Source: Planctomycetales bacterium ZRK34 (GTDB lineage: Bacteria > Planctomycetota > Phycisphaerae > Phycisphaerales > Zrk34). Taken from it: DNA of 64,000 nucleotides. Below, piece by piece: positions 46,339-54,902 of the stretch (the stretch's first letter is position 1; every line of letters starts with the position of its first letter). The notes under the pieces were generated by a model. That model saw only the letters and a program-made list of their open reading frames with translations. It was not told the origin of the DNA and did no database searches. The translations under genes and the position numbers were made by a program. The stretch covers positions 1,798,001-1,862,000 of the forward strand of contig CP050848.1 in NCBI GenBank assembly GCA_014873095.1, read 5' to 3'.

Positions 46339-47000
46339 TCCATGCGGATGAAAAATCTTATCTTTCGCGCCCGCTGTTGATGGCGTGGTGCTGCTGGCTG
46401 CTGGGCAGTTGGATGGTGAACCTCGACATCGACGCCCCGCGCTGGATCAGCGACGACGCGCTGATCCCGGCATCGCGCGGCATGTTCCTCTCGATGATGC
46501 TCGGCGTGGGGCTGATCTGGCCGGCGTGGCGATTGTCGATGCCGCTGGACCACGACGCTTCGCCGGGACTGCAGACGGCCACGGATCTGATCAGCCTGCT
46601 GGCGATCGCGCAGCTGGTCATCTGGCCGCTGCGTGCGCTGCTGGGCTGGCCGGCGGTGATGGCGCTGTTGATCGACACGGCGTTGATCGTCTGGGCCGGG
46701 GCGGGCGCGCTTTGCGTGTGGGGCGGATTGGTCGGGCGCTCGCCGGCCTCGCGGACGATGGGCATGGCGATGGCGGCGGTGATGCTGACCGGCGGGCCGA
46801 TGCTTGCAGCGCTGACGGGCACGGTCGAGCCGGCGCGGTGGAGCGGGCTGCATGTGATGTGGACCGTCAGCAACGGCGGGCTGTCCATCGCCGAGGCCGA
46901 CGCGATGATCATCCGCCTGGCGATCACGGGATTGATCGTCGGCGTCACGTTGGTGATGATGCGTCATCACCTTCGACCCGGCGGGCCGACGACGGTATAG
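46335..47000 (+). CDS. Multi-pass membrane protein of unknown function
   Basis: The 221-residue protein has about five or six hydrophobic segments (for example LMAWCCWLLGSWMV, ISLLAIAQLVIWPL, VMALLIDTALIVWAGAGAL, MGMAMAAVMLTGG, LAITGLIVGVTLVMM). It has no motif I recognise. GTG 46335 overlaps the FtsQ-like stop codon, so it is translationally coupled to the division gene. It may be an envelope or division accessory protein, which is context inference only. Confidence 0.75.
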   Translation: MIHADEKSYLSRPLLMAWCCWLLGSWMVNLDIDAPRWISDDALIPASRGMFLSMMLGVGLIWPAWRLSMPLDHDASPGLQTATDLISLLAIAQLVIWPLRALLGWPAVMALLIDTALIVWAGAGALCVWGGLVGRSPASRTMGMAMAAVMLTGGPMLAALTGTVEPARWSGLHVMWTVSNGGLSIAEADAMIIRLAITGLIVGVTLVMMRHHLRPGGPTTV

Positions 47001-47105
47001 TATGGTTTACACCTGAAGGCACCCTCGAAGATTCAACACAGACCGAGGGCGACGCGCAAGCCGCCCGTTGTGGTGCGTATTAACTTGATCCTGGAGCAAG
47101 CGACG

Positions 47106-47570
47106 ATGGAATTCATCACCGCCGAGGAAAAGAAACAGCTCGAAGACAAACTCAAGCAGATGATCAGCGACCGCCCCGTGATCGCCCAGCGCATCGCCGA
47201 GGCCCGTGCTCATGGCGACCTCAAGGAAAACGCCGAGTACCATGCCGCCCGCGAAGACCAGGGCATGGCCGAAGCTGAAATCCGCCGCCTCGAAGAGCGC
47301 CTCAAAACCGCCAAGGTCGCCGATGACGTCGAAATCCCCGACGACATGGTCTTCCTCGGCGCCACCGTCAAGCTCCGCGATACCGACAACGACGACGAAG
47401 ACCTCTACAAGCTCGTTGGCGAAGCCACCGGCAACTTCAGTCTCGACTACATCGAAGTCACTGCTTCCAGCCCGATGGGCGAAGCGCTGATGAAGGCCCG
47501 CGTCGGCGAGACCGTCAAGGTCGATCTGCCCAGGGGCATCAAGCGATTTGAAATTCTCGAAATCGTCTGA
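47106..47570 (+). CDS. greA: Transcription elongation factor GreA
   Basis: The 154-residue protein reactivates backtracked RNA polymerase by stimulating transcript cleavage. The N-terminal coiled coil (about 1-75) carries the tip motif with acidic residues after [17 protein letters not shown], the GreA signature. The C-terminal FKBP-like domain follows (about 80-154, [20 protein letters not shown] and a [12 protein letters not shown] end). ATG 47106 is chosen with ggag upstream. The open frame to 47070 is not needed. It is followed seven bases later by the convergent membrane protein gene. Confidence 0.96.
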   Translation: MEFITAEEKKQLEDKLKQMISDRPVIAQRIAEARAHGDLKENAEYHAAREDQGMAEAEIRRLEERLKTAKVADDVEIPDDMVFLGATVKLRDTDNDDEDLYKLVGEATGNFSLDYIEVTASSPMGEALMKARVGETVKVDLPRGIKRFEILEIV

Positions 47571-47576
47571 CCCAGG

Positions 47577-49058
47577 TCATCGCGGCGACCTGGCCAGATA
47601 TTTGAAGAACACCGATTCATCGATCGGCCCGATGTACTGTGCCGTGATGCGCGGCTCGCGGAGATACTCGATCTGACGCACCGCCGACTCTTCGGGCACA
47701 CTCAGCGTCCACGCCTGCGCCGCCTGAAACAACCGATACGCCGGCACGACCATCCCGATGGCCAGCACCACCGCGAACGCCCACGCCACCGGCCGCCGGC
47801 CGGCGTCGACCGCCGCCCACGCCGCGCGCCACGTCAACAGCAGCACCGCAAACACCGCCGGGTCCGAGCCGCGCATCGCCAGGTCGTTGTACTGCCCCAG
47901 TCGATACAGCGGCAGCAGCAACAGCAGCACCATACACGCCCACCACAACATCCGATCCTCACGCTCGGCACGCCTCGCCTTCTGTGCCCAAAACCACAAC
48001 CCCGCCAACGGCCCCAACTCGATCAGCACAAACAGCGCATACCGCTCTGCAAAAACCCCCGCCCCAATCTGGTCCCATATCCACCCCATCGGCATGCTGC
48101 CCTGCCGCGTGATGTAGTACAATCCCGCCACCGCCAGCATCGCGCCCCCCGCCGCCAGTTCCATCACGCCGAATCGTTCCCGCCGCCATCGCCACAAGGC
48201 CATCACCAAAAACGGCGCCATGCCGATCATCACCAGCGGCGACCACAACGCCGCCAGCCCCACGATGAACATTTGACGCCCGACGCCGCCGCGACCGGTC
48301 AGCGACTCGATCGCCATGGCCGGCGCGATCCACCCAATCAACGTATGCTGCGGCGCCCACATCAGCGAAATTGCCCCCGCGTCGTACTGCCACACGCCCG
48401 ACCACACCTCCCCGCCGGTCAAACGGAAGATGCCGACCGGCTCCAGGTGCAGCACATGCCCGAGAATGTCCCACCCGCCCATCAACAGCACGAACATCAC
48501 CGACGCGATCGGTCGCCGACCCGCCAGTTGAACAAACCACCCCAACCCCAGCGCCGCCCCAATCGCCGTCCATGTGAACATCGCCGCCTGTGCCGCGCCC
48601 CATCCGCAAAGCTTGCCCACCGCCGCGCCGGGCAGGTAATACGCCACGTAGTACACCAGCGCCGACGGACGATCAAACAGCATCGACGTGTCGAACACCA
48701 CGGGCCACGGCCGATCGATCAGCGCTTTTAAAATCGCGTTGTGCTTGTGATAGTCCTCGTACTGGTAGCCCACCCCGCCGGAACCGCTCAGCGCCATGCA
48801 CAGCGCCGTCGCGATCAACACCACGACCAACCGCCAAAAGCCCGCTCGGTCCCTCGGCCACGGCGCCCCCGCGGCGCGATGCTGATCGAGCATCATCACC
48901 ACAAGCCCGCCCAGCATGACCGCACCCAACCCGATCGCCCACGTCGGCCGCAGCCACCCCGCCATGAACATCGCCCACGGCAGCGCCAGATACAGCCCCG
49001 ACGCCCAGCGCAGCCACCACGCAGCTCCCGGCAAATTGTCGTTACTGATCCTCGTCAT
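47577..49058 (-). CDS. Polytopic membrane protein, tandem paralogue 1
   Basis: The 493-residue protein has about 11-13 membrane segments and is closely similar to the next gene upstream (49042-50562) over its whole length. Shared blocks are YLALPWAMFMAGWLRP, the extracytoplasmic HKHNAILKALIDRPWPVV stretch, LVYYVAYYLPGAA, LLMGGWDI and YRLGQYNDLAMRGSDP. Its layout (acidic/His loop after the second helix, large C-terminal helical part) recalls membrane glycosyltransferases of the GT-C type, but no catalytic motif is certain. It ends at YLARSPR. The first 17 bases overlap the upstream paralogue. Confidence 0.75.
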   Translation of the reverse strand: MTRISNDNLPGAAWWLRWASGLYLALPWAMFMAGWLRPTWAIGLGAVMLGGLVVMMLDQHRAAGAPWPRDRAGFWRLVVVLIATALCMALSGSGGVGYQYEDYHKHNAILKALIDRPWPVVFDTSMLFDRPSALVYYVAYYLPGAAVGKLCGWGAAQAAMFTWTAIGAALGLGWFVQLAGRRPIASVMFVLLMGGWDILGHVLHLEPVGIFRLTGGEVWSGVWQYDAGAISLMWAPQHTLIGWIAPAMAIESLTGRGGVGRQMFIVGLAALWSPLVMIGMAPFLVMALWRWRRERFGVMELAAGGAMLAVAGLYYITRQGSMPMGWIWDQIGAGVFAERYALFVLIELGPLAGLWFWAQKARRAEREDRMLWWACMVLLLLLPLYRLGQYNDLAMRGSDPAVFAVLLLTWRAAWAAVDAGRRPVAWAFAVVLAIGMVVPAYRLFQAAQAWTLSVPEESAVRQIEYLREPRITAQYIGPIDESVFFKYLARSPR

Positions 49059-50562
49059 GCGTTAGACCCTGTGAGCCAGGTCGAGCCAGGTATTTAAAGA
49101 ACGGCGAGTCGTCGATCGGTCCAACATACTGGGCGGTGATGTTCGCACTGTGAAAATACTCGATGCGCAGCACCGGTTTCTCCGGCGTTGCCCATGTCCA
49201 ACGATCGACCGATCGCCCCACCTGGTACAGCGGCACCATCGCCCCGATGATGAACACGACAGCAAACCCGATCGCCACCGCACGCCGGCCGTGATCCACC
49301 GAAGCGCTCAACACCGCCCGCCAGGTCAACAGCATCACCGCGAAAAACGCCGGGTCCGAGCCGCGCATCGTCAGGTCGTTGTACTGCCCCAGTCGATACA
49401 GCGGCAGCAACAACAGCAGCACCATGCTCGCGCCCCACAACAGCCGATCCTCGCGCCCCGATCGGCGTGCCCAGAACCACACCGCCGCAAGCGGCCCAAG
49501 CTCCAGCAGAATAAACAGCACATACCGCACCGCGAATATTTCCAGCGGTATCTGCCCCCAGATCCAACCCATCGTCATGCGCCCCTGCCGCGTGGCCAGG
49601 TACAGCCCCGCCACGATCAGCAGCGTCAGCCCCGCCACCAGTTCGAGGCGCGCCGCCCGAGCGCCGGATCGATTCCGCCACAGGCAGACACCGACAAACG
49701 GCGCCAGCCCCACCATCACGAATGGCGACCACAGCGACGCCAGCCCCACCAGCATCAGTTGCCTGCCGATTCCCCGCCGCCGCTGAAGTCCGTCGATCGC
49801 CATCGCCGTCGCCAGCCAGCCGATCATCGTGTGCTGCGGCACCCACACCAGCGACATGATCTGACACTCGTATTCCCACACGCCCGACCATGTTTCGAAT
49901 TTCGGATCGAGAAATATCGGGTTCGGCGTCGGCCCAAAACCAATCAGGTGACCGAAGATGTCCCAGCCGCCCATCAGCAGAAAAAACAGCACCGACACCA
50001 ACGGCCAGCGCCCCGATAGATGGGCGAACCACCCCAATCCGATCGCCGTCCCGCCCGCGGTCCACCAGAACATCATCGCCTGGGCCGCGCCCCAGCCCAG
50101 CAGTTTGCCCGCGGCCGCGCCCGGCAGGTAATACACGACGTAGTACACCAGCGCCGTCGGCCGCTCAAACAGCATCGAGGTTTCAAACACCACCGGCCAG
50201 GGTCGATCGACCAGCGCCTTGAGCACTGCGTTGTGCTTGAAGTAATCCGCGTTTTGAAAGCCCACGCCGCCGGCCCCGCTGATCAGCATGCTCAAGGCCG
50301 CCACGACCACCACCACTCCCGCGCACCACCACCCCCGTCGATCACGTGGCCACGGCGCTCCCGCCACCCGATGCCCGTCGAGCATCGTGGTCATCACCCC
50401 GCCCAGCATGATCACGCAAAAAAGGATCGCCCACACCGGCCGCAGCCAACCCGCCATGAACATCGCCCACGGCAGCGCCAGGTACAACACCGACGCCCAC
50501 GTCAGCCACCACGTCGCATTCGACGGTTCGTTGTTCTGAATTGGCTTAATCGCCGCGGTCAT
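49042..50562 (-). CDS. Polytopic membrane protein, tandem paralogue 2
   Basis: The 506-residue paralogue of the downstream protein has the same helix pattern and blocks (FKHNAVLKALVDRPWPVV, LVYYVVYYLPGAA, YRLGQYNDLTMRGSDP). It carries a short insertion in the loop after LLMGGWDIFGHL. I start it at MTAAIKPIQ (50562). The start overlaps the upstream phosphoesterase stop by 17 bases, the same length as its own overlap with the downstream copy. Its C-terminus extends past the other copy's end (GSQGLTHDEDQ). It is probably membrane-bound and GT-C-like. The substrate is unknown. Confidence 0.75.
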   Translation of the reverse strand: MTAAIKPIQNNEPSNATWWLTWASVLYLALPWAMFMAGWLRPVWAILFCVIMLGGVMTTMLDGHRVAGAPWPRDRRGWWCAGVVVVVAALSMLISGAGGVGFQNADYFKHNAVLKALVDRPWPVVFETSMLFERPTALVYYVVYYLPGAAAGKLLGWGAAQAMMFWWTAGGTAIGLGWFAHLSGRWPLVSVLFFLLMGGWDIFGHLIGFGPTPNPIFLDPKFETWSGVWEYECQIMSLVWVPQHTMIGWLATAMAIDGLQRRRGIGRQLMLVGLASLWSPFVMVGLAPFVGVCLWRNRSGARAARLELVAGLTLLIVAGLYLATRQGRMTMGWIWGQIPLEIFAVRYVLFILLELGPLAAVWFWARRSGREDRLLWGASMVLLLLLPLYRLGQYNDLTMRGSDPAFFAVMLLTWRAVLSASVDHGRRAVAIGFAVVFIIGAMVPLYQVGRSVDRWTWATPEKPVLRIEYFHSANITAQYVGPIDDSPFFKYLARPGSQGLTHDEDQ

Positions 50563-51445
50563 GCAGCACGATTCCGGCAAGCGGCGTCATCTTCATCATC
50601 AGATCATCAAGCGTGTATCGCCGCGACAGGTCCACCGCCAGCGCCTGCGCGTGCGAATGATCGGAGTTGATCACCAGGATGCGCCGGCCGTAGTCTTCGT
50701 AGCCCATGTCCGCATGCTGATGGCCGAGCACGAACACGTCGACGCCCCACTGCTCGGCCAGCGCGTCGGCTGTTTCATCATTCGCCTTGCGCCCCCAGAT
50801 CATCAGGTACGCGCTGCCCGCCGGGCCGGTGATGTCTTCGGGTTGCATCTGGCGATCAAGCACGGTCGCGTCGAATCGATCCAACAGCCGCGGTGAGGGC
50901 AACGAGTGAGCGCACAGAATTCCGCTTTCGGTCTTCACCGCCAGCGGCAGCGCCAACACGTAACGTGCCACCGCTTCGTTGACGCGCTGCCCGTCATCGC
51001 CAAACACGTAGTCCAGCCCGTTGCAGAAAGCTTCGGTCTGACTGCCGCCGGACTTCATCACCGCTTCGCCGCGCGCCTGCGCCAGCTCGTGATTGCTCAA
51101 CACGTGATGCACCTGCAGCGGATAAGCCGCTTTCAGCGCCGCCGCCTTGGCGAGGGTGCGATACGACAGGTCCATGCCGTGAATCAGATGGTCGGCGTGG
51201 GAAAGCTCCTGCAGCACGACGTGATAATCCGACGAGGCGCTGAGTTTGGCGACACGCAGAATTTTTTCGAAGTTTTCCCGGTGGTCGTGCAGGTCGCCGG
51301 TGAAGGTACACCGCCCGGTCGAGCCGAGGTGGTCGACACATCCGCGGCGGGCCGGGTCTGATTGATAAAGCGCCGCCGCCTGATCGAACACCTCGCAGAT
51401 GGCATCGGCGTTGTGCAGATCAAGATTGGCGACAGGGTCACTCAT
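50546..51445 (-). CDS. Calcineurin-like metallophosphoesterase
   Basis: The 299-residue enzyme has metallophosphoesterase motifs in order: TGDLHDHREN, LSNHELAQARG, the middle HSLPSPR, and GHQHADMGYE near residue 250, all supplying metal ligands. The usual first GDxHG is altered to GDLHD. The substrate (protein phosphate, nucleotide or other) cannot be set. ATG 51445 (MSDPVANL) is chosen. The open frame continues to 51484. Its end is coupled to the tandem membrane proteins, so the three genes probably form one operon. Confidence 0.82.
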   Translation of the reverse strand: MSDPVANLDLHNADAICEVFDQAAALYQSDPARRGCVDHLGSTGRCTFTGDLHDHRENFEKILRVAKLSASSDYHVVLQELSHADHLIHGMDLSYRTLAKAAALKAAYPLQVHHVLSNHELAQARGEAVMKSGGSQTEAFCNGLDYVFGDDGQRVNEAVARYVLALPLAVKTESGILCAHSLPSPRLLDRFDATVLDRQMQPEDITGPAGSAYLMIWGRKANDETADALAEQWGVDVFVLGHQHADMGYEDYGRRILVINSDHSHAQALAVDLSRRYTLDDLMMKMTPLAGIVLHDRGD

Positions 51446-51494
51446 GAGTGCAAAGACTATCGGCCAATGCGCCGCCAAAGTCAATTCATAGGGC

Positions 51495-51594
51495 GGTTGA
51501 CCGGTGGATTGGTGGATTGGTCAGACCCCGACGCTTCGCTGCGCTCAGCATCGGGCTTGGCACATATCCGATTTAACCAATGAACCAGTTAACC
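51495..51594. repeat. Imperfect inverted repeat with 8-nt tandem words
   Basis: Left arm 51495-51513 (ggttgaccggtggattggt) and right arm 51576-51594 (accaatgaaccagttaacc) pair at 15 of 19 positions. The left side holds ggtggatt twice in tandem. This resembles the 8-nt-word repeats at 26313 and 62285. It lies between the phosphoesterase start and the coiled-coil gene stop, in otherwise featureless spacer. Confidence 0.6.
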
Positions 51595-51601
51595 GGCCAC
51601 T

Positions 51602-52315
51602 CTATTTCAGCCCCAACTCATCGAGCATGGCGCGGCACATGTTGATCTGGTCGCGCGTGAGGGTGAAGCCCTGGTGGCCGAGCTGGCCGGTGACGTTGGT
51701 CGAGCCGTAGGCGTTGGCCACGGCCTTGAACTGTTCTAGCGTCAGGCGGATGGTGATGTACTCGTCGTCATTGCGGGTGCGGTTCTTCGGCGAACCGGAC
51801 AGTCGCATCTTCGAGTCGTAGTTGGCGACCGGCGCTTCGAAGCTCTGCGTGCCGATGGTGAAACGCACATCGTCCACCGACCGGTACTTGCGGCCGGTGG
51901 CGTAGGTCTGAATCACCAGGTCGATCTGATTCGGCTTGGCCGAGCCGGGCTGACCGGCGTATTCGGCGGCAAGGCTCATCCAGTGACGGCGAAGCTGGCC
52001 GCGATCTTCGTTGACCATCGTGGTAACGCGGGAGGTGACCTCGGTGCGACCGGACTGCTGGTTGTATTCACTGGCAATGTAGAAGTCACGCTGCTCGGCG
52101 GCGGCCTGCTCACGCTCGGTGACCATCGCCTGCTTCTCGGCGGCAAGCTGCTGCTTTTGCTGCTGAGCGATCCCGAGCTGCTTCTCGAGCTCGGCGACGC
52201 GCGCCTTGAGCTGCGCATTTTCCGCACGCAACTTCTGCAGCTCCGCCGCGTCATCACCCCAAGCCGCCCCCGCCACCAACAACAAAACCAATGCCGACCC
52301 GATCATACGTTTCAT
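51602..52315 (-). CDS. Secreted protein with N-terminal coiled coil, function unknown
   Basis: The 237-residue exported protein has a signal peptide (about 1-20, ending AWG) and a leucine-zipper-like coiled coil (about 24-80, LQKLRAENAQLKARVAELEK). A globular C-terminal part follows (about 95-237) with SAKPNQIDLVIQTYATG and ITIRLTLEQFKAVANAYG. I do not recognise a family. It probably resides in the periplasm. It is one gene upstream of nothing obvious and follows mdh in the same direction after a terminator. Confidence 0.68.
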   Translation of the reverse strand: MKRMIGSALVLLLVAGAAWGDDAAELQKLRAENAQLKARVAELEKQLGIAQQQKQQLAAEKQAMVTEREQAAAEQRDFYIASEYNQQSGRTEVTSRVTTMVNEDRGQLRRHWMSLAAEYAGQPGSAKPNQIDLVIQTYATGRKYRSVDDVRFTIGTQSFEAPVANYDSKMRLSGSPKNRTRNDDEYITIRLTLEQFKAVANAYGSTNVTGQLGHQGFTLTRDQINMCRAMLDELGLK

Positions 52316-52373
52316 AACATGTGTCCTTTATTCAGTGCGATGCCGCCCCATCATATCGCAACTTACCGCGCAT

Positions 52374-52404
52374 GAAAAAACCGCGGACTTGCGCCCGCGG
52401 TTCT
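52374..52404 (-). terminator. Rho-independent terminator for mdh
   Basis: On the minus strand a stem aaccgcgg / ccgcggtt is followed by a run of six T. It lies 20-50 nt past the mdh stop codon. Confidence 0.82.
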
Positions 52405-52425
52405 GGGTGTCAATCACTGGCCGGG

Positions 52426-53382
52426 TTACGCCAGGCTCGGTTCGAGGTTTTTCACGACGTCGACGAGTTCGGCGACGTGGTCGGCCGAGGCTTTGAGCAG
52501 GGCTTTTTCGTCGTCGTTGAGATCGATTTCGAGCACCTTTTCAACGCCCTTGGCGCCGAGCACGGACGGGACGCCGACGAACAGGCCGTTGATGCCGAAC
52601 TCGCCGTCGCAGTACGAGGCGCAGGGGAGGATGCGCTTCTTGTCCTTGACGATGGCTTCGACCATTTCGATCGTGCCGTAGGCCGGGGCGTAGTAGGCGC
52701 TGGTGCCCATGAGCTGAACGATCTCGCCGCCGCCCTTCTTGGCGCGTTCGACGATTTCGTTGAGGCGCTCATCGGAGATGAACTGCGAGACGGGGATGCC
52801 GGCGATGTTGGTGTAGCGCGGCAGGGGAACCATGTCGTCGCCGTGGCCGCCGAGCAGCAGGGCGTTGATGTCTTCGGTGGAGAAGCCGGTCTCCATCGCG
52901 ATGAAAGCCTTGTAGCGCGCCACGTCCAGGCAGCCGGCCTGACCGATGATGCGATGCGTCGGGAAGCCGGTCGCCTTCCAGGCGGTGTAGACCATCGCGT
53001 CCAGCGGGTTGGACACGATGATGACGATCGCCTCGGGGGCGTGCTTGGCGATGTTTTCGCTGACGGACTTGACGATCGCGACGTTGGTCTTGATCAGGTC
53101 GTCGCGCGACATGCCGGGCTTGCGCGGCAGGCCGGCCGTGACGACGACGACGTCGGAACCGGCGATGTCGGCGTAGTCGGTCGTGCCGAGCACGCCCGAG
53201 TCGGAGCGCTCCATCGACATCGCCTGAACCAGGTCGAGCATGCGCCCCTTGACCACGCCCTCGGCTTGGGGAATGTCGACCGCCACGATGTCGCCGAGCT
53301 CCTTGACCGAAGCCCACAGTGCACAGGAAGCGCCGACGTTGCCGCCGCCGCCGATGATCGAGATCTTTGCTCGCGATGCCAT
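52426..53382 (-). CDS. mdh: Malate dehydrogenase
   Basis: The 318-residue NAD-dependent enzyme of the lactate/malate dehydrogenase superfamily has an N-terminal Rossmann motif (IGGGGNVGAS). The substrate loop GLPRKPGMSRDDL carries an Arg where lactate dehydrogenases carry Gln, so malate is the likely substrate. The catalytic His lies in GGHGDDMVPL. It fits the MDH type 3 (LDH-like) group. A Shine-Dalgarno aagga precedes the start, and it is followed by its own terminator. Single gene. Confidence 0.95.
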   Translation of the reverse strand: MASRAKISIIGGGGNVGASCALWASVKELGDIVAVDIPQAEGVVKGRMLDLVQAMSMERSDSGVLGTTDYADIAGSDVVVVTAGLPRKPGMSRDDLIKTNVAIVKSVSENIAKHAPEAIVIIVSNPLDAMVYTAWKATGFPTHRIIGQAGCLDVARYKAFIAMETGFSTEDINALLLGGHGDDMVPLPRYTNIAGIPVSQFISDERLNEIVERAKKGGGEIVQLMGTSAYYAPAYGTIEMVEAIVKDKKRILPCASYCDGEFGINGLFVGVPSVLGAKGVEKVLEIDLNDDEKALLKASADHVAELVDVVKNLEPSLA

Positions 53383-53537
53383 GTTTCGAATCCTTCAGCA
53401 AATGTTTACGGTGAATGCCGCGCGGGTGCGGACTGGCCATGATAAGGCGTTTGAGCCCTTGTGCAAAATCCCAGTAACCCCCATTTGCCCCCCGCATCTG
53501 AAGCCTGTCCCCGCCCACCTGGACCGGAGTTTTCCCC

Positions 53538-54287
53538 ATGGCCCGTTTTGACATCACCACCACCGTCGCCCTGATCACCGGCGCCAACCGCGGCATCGGC
53601 CGCAATATCACCATCGCGCTGCTCGATGCCGGCGCCGCAAGGGTTTATGCCGGGGCCCGCAAGGCCAGCAGCCTCGACGACCTCAAAGCTCAATATGGCG
53701 ATCGGCTCGTGCCCGTCGTGCTGGATGTCACCAGCGAGGCCGACGTCGCCGCCGCGGTGCGCACCGCCCCCGATGTGAACCTGCTGATCAACAACGCCGG
53801 CGTGCTCTACCAGTCGACCGGCTTCGAAAACGATGTCATCGACAAGGCCCGGCACGAAATCGAAGTCAACTACCTCGGTGTCATCCGCATGACGCGCGCC
53901 TTCGCCCCCGTGCTCAAAAACAACGGCGGCGGAACCGTCGTCAACATCGCCTCGATCGCTTCGTACCTGAACTTCCCCATCCTCGCGCCCTACTCGGCGT
54001 CGAAGGCGGCGGTGCTGTCGCTCTCGTTCGGCATGCGCCCCACGCTTACCGCCCAGGGCACGCGAACGCTCGTCGTCAACCCCGGGCCCATCGACACCGA
54101 CATGGCCAAAGACCTCGACTTCGACACCTTCTCGCCGAGCGTCGTGTCTGATCAGTTGCTGGCCGCGCTGAATGATCCCTCCATCGAAGCGGTCTTCCCC
54201 GATCCGATGTCGCAGCAGATGTATCAGAACTGGCTCGACGATCCGATCGCCGCGCAGCGCGCAGCCGCCGGCGAACTGAATGCGTAG
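53538..54287 (+). CDS. Short-chain dehydrogenase/reductase
   Basis: The 249-residue classical SDR has TGANRGIGRN (cofactor Gly motif), NNAGVL, and the catalytic triad with Ser in NIASIAS and YSASKAA. The C-terminus is typical (NPGPIDTDMAKDL). The substrate is unknown. Ribosome binding site ggag sits nine nt upstream. It is followed by a DoxX gene 40 bp later and by a radical SAM gene. It is transcribed divergently from mdh. Confidence 0.87.
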   Translation: MARFDITTTVALITGANRGIGRNITIALLDAGAARVYAGARKASSLDDLKAQYGDRLVPVVLDVTSEADVAAAVRTAPDVNLLINNAGVLYQSTGFENDVIDKARHEIEVNYLGVIRMTRAFAPVLKNNGGGTVVNIASIASYLNFPILAPYSASKAAVLSLSFGMRPTLTAQGTRTLVVNPGPIDTDMAKDLDFDTFSPSVVSDQLLAALNDPSIEAVFPDPMSQQMYQNWLDDPIAAQRAAAGELNA

Positions 54288-54327
54288 ACTGATACAGCAG
54301 GCAACACCCCAGCCTTGGAGCAATCTG

Positions 54328-54786
54328 ATGAACACCAAATGCTGTCCCTTCGCCGGCGACTTCGGTCTGCTGATCATCCGCCTTGCCCTGGCCGCGGTGT
54401 TCATCTACCACGGCTACGGAAAAATCACCGACATCCCCGGCACCGCGAAGATGTTTCACGAAGGGCTGGGCATCCCCCTGCCGATGCTCAGCGCGACGCT
54501 GGCGGCCCTGGCTGAATTCGGCGGCGGCATCCTGCTGGCGGTCGGCCTGCTGACGCGACTGGCCACGATACCGATGGCCTTCACGATGTGCGTCGCCGTC
54601 TTCCATGTGCACTGGGGTAAGTTCCCCGTCAACGAAGGCGGCATCGAGTTCGCCATGACGCTCGGGCTGTTTCTGATCGCGCTGGGCCTGCTGGGCCCCG
54701 GGCGGTTCAGCCTCGACCATCTGCTGTTTCGCAACTGGTGCTGCAGTGGCAACAAATGCGCCCCCGCTTCCGACGATGTGAGTTAA
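54328..54786 (+). CDS. DoxX-family membrane protein
   Basis: The 152-residue four-helix inner-membrane protein has LALAAVFIYHGYGKI at the N-terminus and FGGGILLAVGLLTRLA, the DoxX signature. An MFHEGLGIP loop lies between helices 1 and 2. The C-terminus carries CC and CAP cysteines (WCCSGNKCAP), an unusual tail. DoxX proteins are linked to redox and stress or respiratory roles. ATG 54328 has ttggag upstream. It lies between the SDR and the radical SAM gene. Confidence 0.85.
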   Translation: MNTKCCPFAGDFGLLIIRLALAAVFIYHGYGKITDIPGTAKMFHEGLGIPLPMLSATLAALAEFGGGILLAVGLLTRLATIPMAFTMCVAVFHVHWGKFPVNEGGIEFAMTLGLFLIALGLLGPGRFSLDHLLFRNWCCSGNKCAPASDDVS

Positions 54787-54824
54787 CGGCGGACGCCATA
54801 TCGCAAATTGTGGATATCTTTGTC

Positions 54825-54853
54825 TTGAATTAAGCTGCTGTGCCGCTTATCAT
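54825..54853 (+). promoter_or_regulatory. Promoter for the radical SAM gene
   Basis: -35 TTGAAT (54825-54830) and -10 TATCAT (54848-54853) are separated by exactly 17 bp. The ATG of the radical SAM gene lies 49 nt downstream of the -10. About 8 bp upstream of the -35 is a loosely symmetric AT-rich stretch (atatcgcaaattgtggatat, 54798-54817) that could bind an activator. No FNR box is seen. Confidence 0.6.
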
Positions 54854-54902
54854 GTCGCATCCCGTAGGAACCATGGGGTTTGCGGGATGATGGAGGCCCG
54901 AC

